DNA of 64,000 nt from Colius striatus (lineage: Eukaryota; Chordata; Aves; Coliiformes; Coliidae), in NCBI RefSeq assembly GCF_028858725.1, contig NC_084773.1, positions 9,662,350 to 9,726,349 of the forward strand, in the 5' to 3' direction. Both the position numbers and the translations under genes were made by a program. Under the pieces are notes generated by a model. It did no database searches. It saw only the letters and a list, made by a program, of their open reading frames with translations, and was not told where the DNA came from. This document shows positions 60,644 through 64,000 of the stretch, piece after piece (positions within the stretch are counted from its first letter, which is position 1; each line of letters opens with the position of its first letter).

Positions 60644-63600
60644 AAGCCTGAGACTGTCTTCCTGTGGTTTGTGTTCTTCCCCCAAATCTAAGAGTGAAGA
60701 AGCACTAATTGCATTGAGCTCACTGCTACTCTAAAGCAGGGCTGGCTCAGCCCTGCCGTCACACTGGATGATTAGTGGCTGCTAAGTGAACATTACTGAG
60801 CATGCTAATGGCTTGCAGACATCTGCAGTTATAGAGAGAGGAGCATTTGGGCTTCCTGGACAAGATCTTGTCCCACGGAATTAACTGACTCAACCAGGAT
60901 AGCACCCTGAAGTTAGTGGCATAATACCGTACTTCAGCACATCAGCTTCGAATTTTACTGTCGTCTGGTAGCCTAACTGTGAGTTCAGTATTTAAAGAAA
61001 TACCTTTTCTGATATAGACAAATAACTGAAGAAAACTAGGTACTTCAAACAGGTTTTTGATTGCAAGGAGAAAAAGTGAACTGCTTCACAGAAAGTGCTA
61101 CACTGCTTGAAAACACTGCCTAAGGCAGAGGAGGCTTAAATATTTTAATTAACCAACTTTATTACTTAAACATAGGCTTTAACAAGTTGCAGAATATTTC
61201 ATACTCTATCTGTAAGAAAAGTAGCTCAGGCTTCTGAAGAAGTACCTGGATAGCGAGAAGCTCAAATGTAGAAGCTAAAAGGAGCAGCCCAGTCTTTGTT
61301 TAGGGGTAAGATAAACACTTGTGGGGCTCTTGTTCTGTCTGGATGGAGGTAATAGTATGTTTCTAAACATTTTTCATGGTGAAACGGAGAAATTGATAAC
61401 AAACAAGGCAGCCTAACTCTGTACCTAACCCCATTAGGTAACTGGAAGGGGTATGGGGGACCAGGCAGAGCAGTGTAGCTTGCAGTGTTCCTGTGACTAT
61501 TCCAGCTCCAGCAAAATTGCCCCAAGCACCAGCACTCTTTTCTTGTGTTGTGTTAAAAATGTGAAACACAATAGGCTTGGAAATGTGAACAATGTGAGAC
61601 TGCAGATTAAAAATGAGATCTTGCAGCTGGTGAGGATTTGGGTAATTGCTTGCACCCTACTCAGTCAGCATGTGTGTGGTGTAGTGCTGTTCCTGAAGGC
61701 TAGGGAGAGAGTAGTGAGCTTGTGAAGTTTGGAAAGACTTGTGTGAAGCTTTTAGTTGGAAGTCCAGCCTCTGGAGAGGAAAGGTGGTATCTATCTGAGC
61801 TCTGGCTAGCTCAGAAATGCTGTTAGCAGCCGGAGCTTGTTATGGCTGAGCAGCTTCTGACAAAGTTGGATTAGCCTGATGGTGTCAAATGAGCAGAGCT
61901 GCTCCTGCCTCTTGCTAGGAGCAGTCCTGGGGGGAAGAGCCGGCAGATGGCCACTGAGCAGAGCCTGTGTATGGCATGGGACCCACGATGTGGGAGAGCA
62001 GCTCTAGGGGCTGGAGCCAGCCAGCCACAGCAGCTTGTGTGAGCTGGGGGGGAATCCTTTGGGCTATTTGGAGTGATGCAAAACTCACACATTGGAGGCA
62101 AAATTTTGGTATGTGGCAACTGAGTTTGGGTGGGAGGAGCGGGTACGTGGTCCATACAAGCGCATGTTGTGCAGCTGTGACTAATATGTGCTCTAGCTGA
62201 ACCATTAATTCCATCTGGTCCTCTTTAAGGTGCTCAGAGACCACCCGTACAGGCTGTGCCTCTGCAGATTCACCACTGATCTCCTGCTCATGAAAGCTCC
62301 TCTCAAAAGAAGTCTGTCTGATAGTAGCTGCCACCGTTGAATGAATTACCTGGGCCTCAAGCCAAGTGTCTATTCCTTATGTTAGCGGCTTGTAGCTGAA
62401 ACTGTATAAACACAGCACTGTCCTGTGTGGGATGTTAAACACACAGGGCTTAAATCTCAACCATGCAGGGTCGAGCCTTGTGCTCTGTGCATATGGAAGT
62501 GTGTTTACTGCTGGGTTGCACAAGTATATAAAAAAAATATGATCAGATGACTTAACAGCTTTCTCCAGAAAGAGGGAAAAGCTCCTTCCTTCCATAAGCG
62601 GCTGCACAACACTGAATATTTTTTATTTAAGGATTGAAGTTCCAGGAGTAAAGTGGCTGCCTTCTGCTGTGGTCAGGGATGGTCATAGTTTCCAATGGAG
62701 GGGAGAATAGATGTCTGTATATGAAAGGTCATGAAAAATTAACATCTAGCTGGCTCTCACACAAAAACATTAAGATATTTTCATAGTGATCATGGAAGAG
62801 CAACAGTGCCTGCCAGGACAGCAGAGATGTGCATCGGATGCACGTGTTTGTAGTGTCTGTGCAGCTGCCTGAGGGATCCTCACTTGGTGCATGGCTGCAG
62901 AAGGCAGCCTGGTATGTGCAGATGTGTTGTCTCCTTCCTGATGGGCACCTGAGTGGCCATGCTGTTGTGGTAGCTGGAACTTGGAGGCAGGACCACAGCA
63001 AATTTCAAGTGGTTACACCATCATGGTAGTGCTGAGTTGCAGTGGTGTGGCCAGACATGTTTTGGTGGCAGTGTGTGAGTGTAGGGCTGCTTTTGGTGCT
63101 GTGAGTTTGTAAGAGCATGTACTTGTGTCTCGGTGTTAAAATCAATTGTTGAAATCTCAGATGTTGATAAAGTAGTTGTTCCTATCTGCAGGGGCAAAGC
63201 AGTTGCGTGTTAGAGATTAATCATCTTTCCTATTGCTTCTCAGGGAAATGGTAGGACAGAGACAACTGACCAGCTGATAAATTCTGGATTCATTTTGTCA
63301 CTAAGACAAAGAAGGCTACAAAGCATCTGTTGCAGGATATCTGTGCTTAAATGCTTTAAAACAAACCTGCAGGGAGCTGTGCTGTTAGGTGCTCAGAATC
63401 AGACACTATCAAAACTGAGACAAACCACAAATCTTGTACAGCTAAAGTATTATAGGCAGGGGTTTTTTTTCTGATGTGTCACCAACCCTGGGGCCACAAA
63501 GTGTGCTCCAATCCCCAGCTCTTTGGTTCTGCAGCATAGGGTGCAGATGGGTAGAGCCGTGCGGGGCTGCATGAATGGGGATTTCCTTTGAACAGCCCTG

Positions 63601-64000
63601 TGCACAGTGAATCACAGTGAATCACAGTACGGCAATTCTGGTTTCAGATGGAAAAATTGAATCTTAGTCTATGTTGTGGCCAAGGATTTCCCCAAACAGT
63701 AATCACTTCTGATAACTTCCAATGTGTTGGTTTTGGCTTCAGAAACTCCATCCATCGCAGCTTTCGTGCCTGGCGACTGCTGCACAGAAGATGTTAGACA
63801 GCCCTATCTGAATGGGCTCATTTATCTCAACAGAATTTTACAGGCTGTTTCTTATAGCTATCGTGACCTACCCCCAGTGTGAGTAAACATACTCTTCAGT
63901 AATGCAGAGGTCACTCTGGCGTCGGGGAAACTTCTGGATTACTTCTTGCTCTTCAGCCTCAAAGAGGCTTTTAAAAATTATATCTTACAGCTGCATCACT

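Larger units (their letters stand above)
50999..64000 (+). other. FLNB: FLNB intron 1 (continues past window)
   Basis: The intron opens with the donor GTGAGT. Filamin exon 2 should begin with codons for the ...SKAIVDGNLKL region and I find no such sequence up to 64000, consistent with the very long first intron known for FLNB. It contains a C25 tract at 56877-56901, a 12-bp perfect hairpin at 60614-60643 and an 8-bp GC-rich hairpin at 60736-60756. Open frames such as 54086-54640 (-) and 57938-58426 (+) show no recognisable domain. CpG density falls off quickly after 51200. Confidence 0.85.

Noticed and set aside
50999..64000. Search for FLNB exon 2 (rest of CH1, start of CH2)
   Set aside because: No sequence encoding the expected continuation of the actin-binding domain was found in any + frame; the intron appears to extend past the window.
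1..64000. CRISPR arrays, tRNA or rRNA genes, phage or operon-type systems
   Set aside because: No regularly spaced repeats, cloverleaf genes or prokaryotic gene organisation are visible; the spliced vertebrate genes explain the coding content.

Overview
The window looks like bird nuclear DNA. It contains an antisense, 5'-truncated CR1 LINE 3' end of the avian type, short introns and intergenic DNA poor in transposons, strong local GC contrast, and two protein-coding genes in the order SLMAP then FLNB on the + strand, which is also the order on human 3p14.3. I cannot name the species. No bacterial, phage or CRISPR-type content is present. The many open frames in the window are almost all chance frames in non-coding DNA.

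Region 1 (1 to about 11 kb) is the 3' end of SLMAP (sarcolemma-associated protein, a tail-anchored coiled-coil protein). Three constitutive coiled-coil exons (1011-1128, 1718-1889, 3212-3346) are followed by two alternative C-terminal exons, each encoding a different transmembrane tail anchor. One is a 90-bp cassette (6760-6849, with its own stop codon); the other is the terminal exon (stop at 7985-7987), followed by a 3'UTR with several polyadenylation signals. Splice sites and reading-frame phases agree throughout. A UGCAUG (RBFOX-type) element lies 73 nt downstream of the cassette exon.

Region 2 (about 11 to 50 kb) is a roughly 39-kb gene desert with no convincing protein-coding gene. It holds one clear CR1 remnant (23347-23645), three orphan CpG-island-like segments (about 29310-29415, 33725-34020, 40555-40965), several AT-rich blocks with clustered homeodomain, POU, AP-1 or CArG-like words that could be conserved regulatory elements, a 29-bp tandem duplication, and a GGAT microsatellite. 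These are candidates for enhancers or non-coding RNA promoters of the flanking genes.

Region 3 (about 50.0 to 64 kb) is the CpG-island promoter and first coding exon of a filamin, best matched to FLNB (ATG at 50650, splice donor after 50998), followed by 13 kb of intron 1 with no further exon. The exon encodes an N-terminal extension and most of the first calponin-homology domain of the actin-binding domain. The intron contains a pure C25 tract and a 12-bp perfect hairpin.

The two genes are not an operon. They are independent transcription units sharing a neighbourhood, both linked to membrane-cytoskeleton organisation in muscle and other tissues. The most interesting signal is the SLMAP tail-anchor switch with its candidate splicing element, followed by the orphan CpG islands and the 5' architecture of FLNB.
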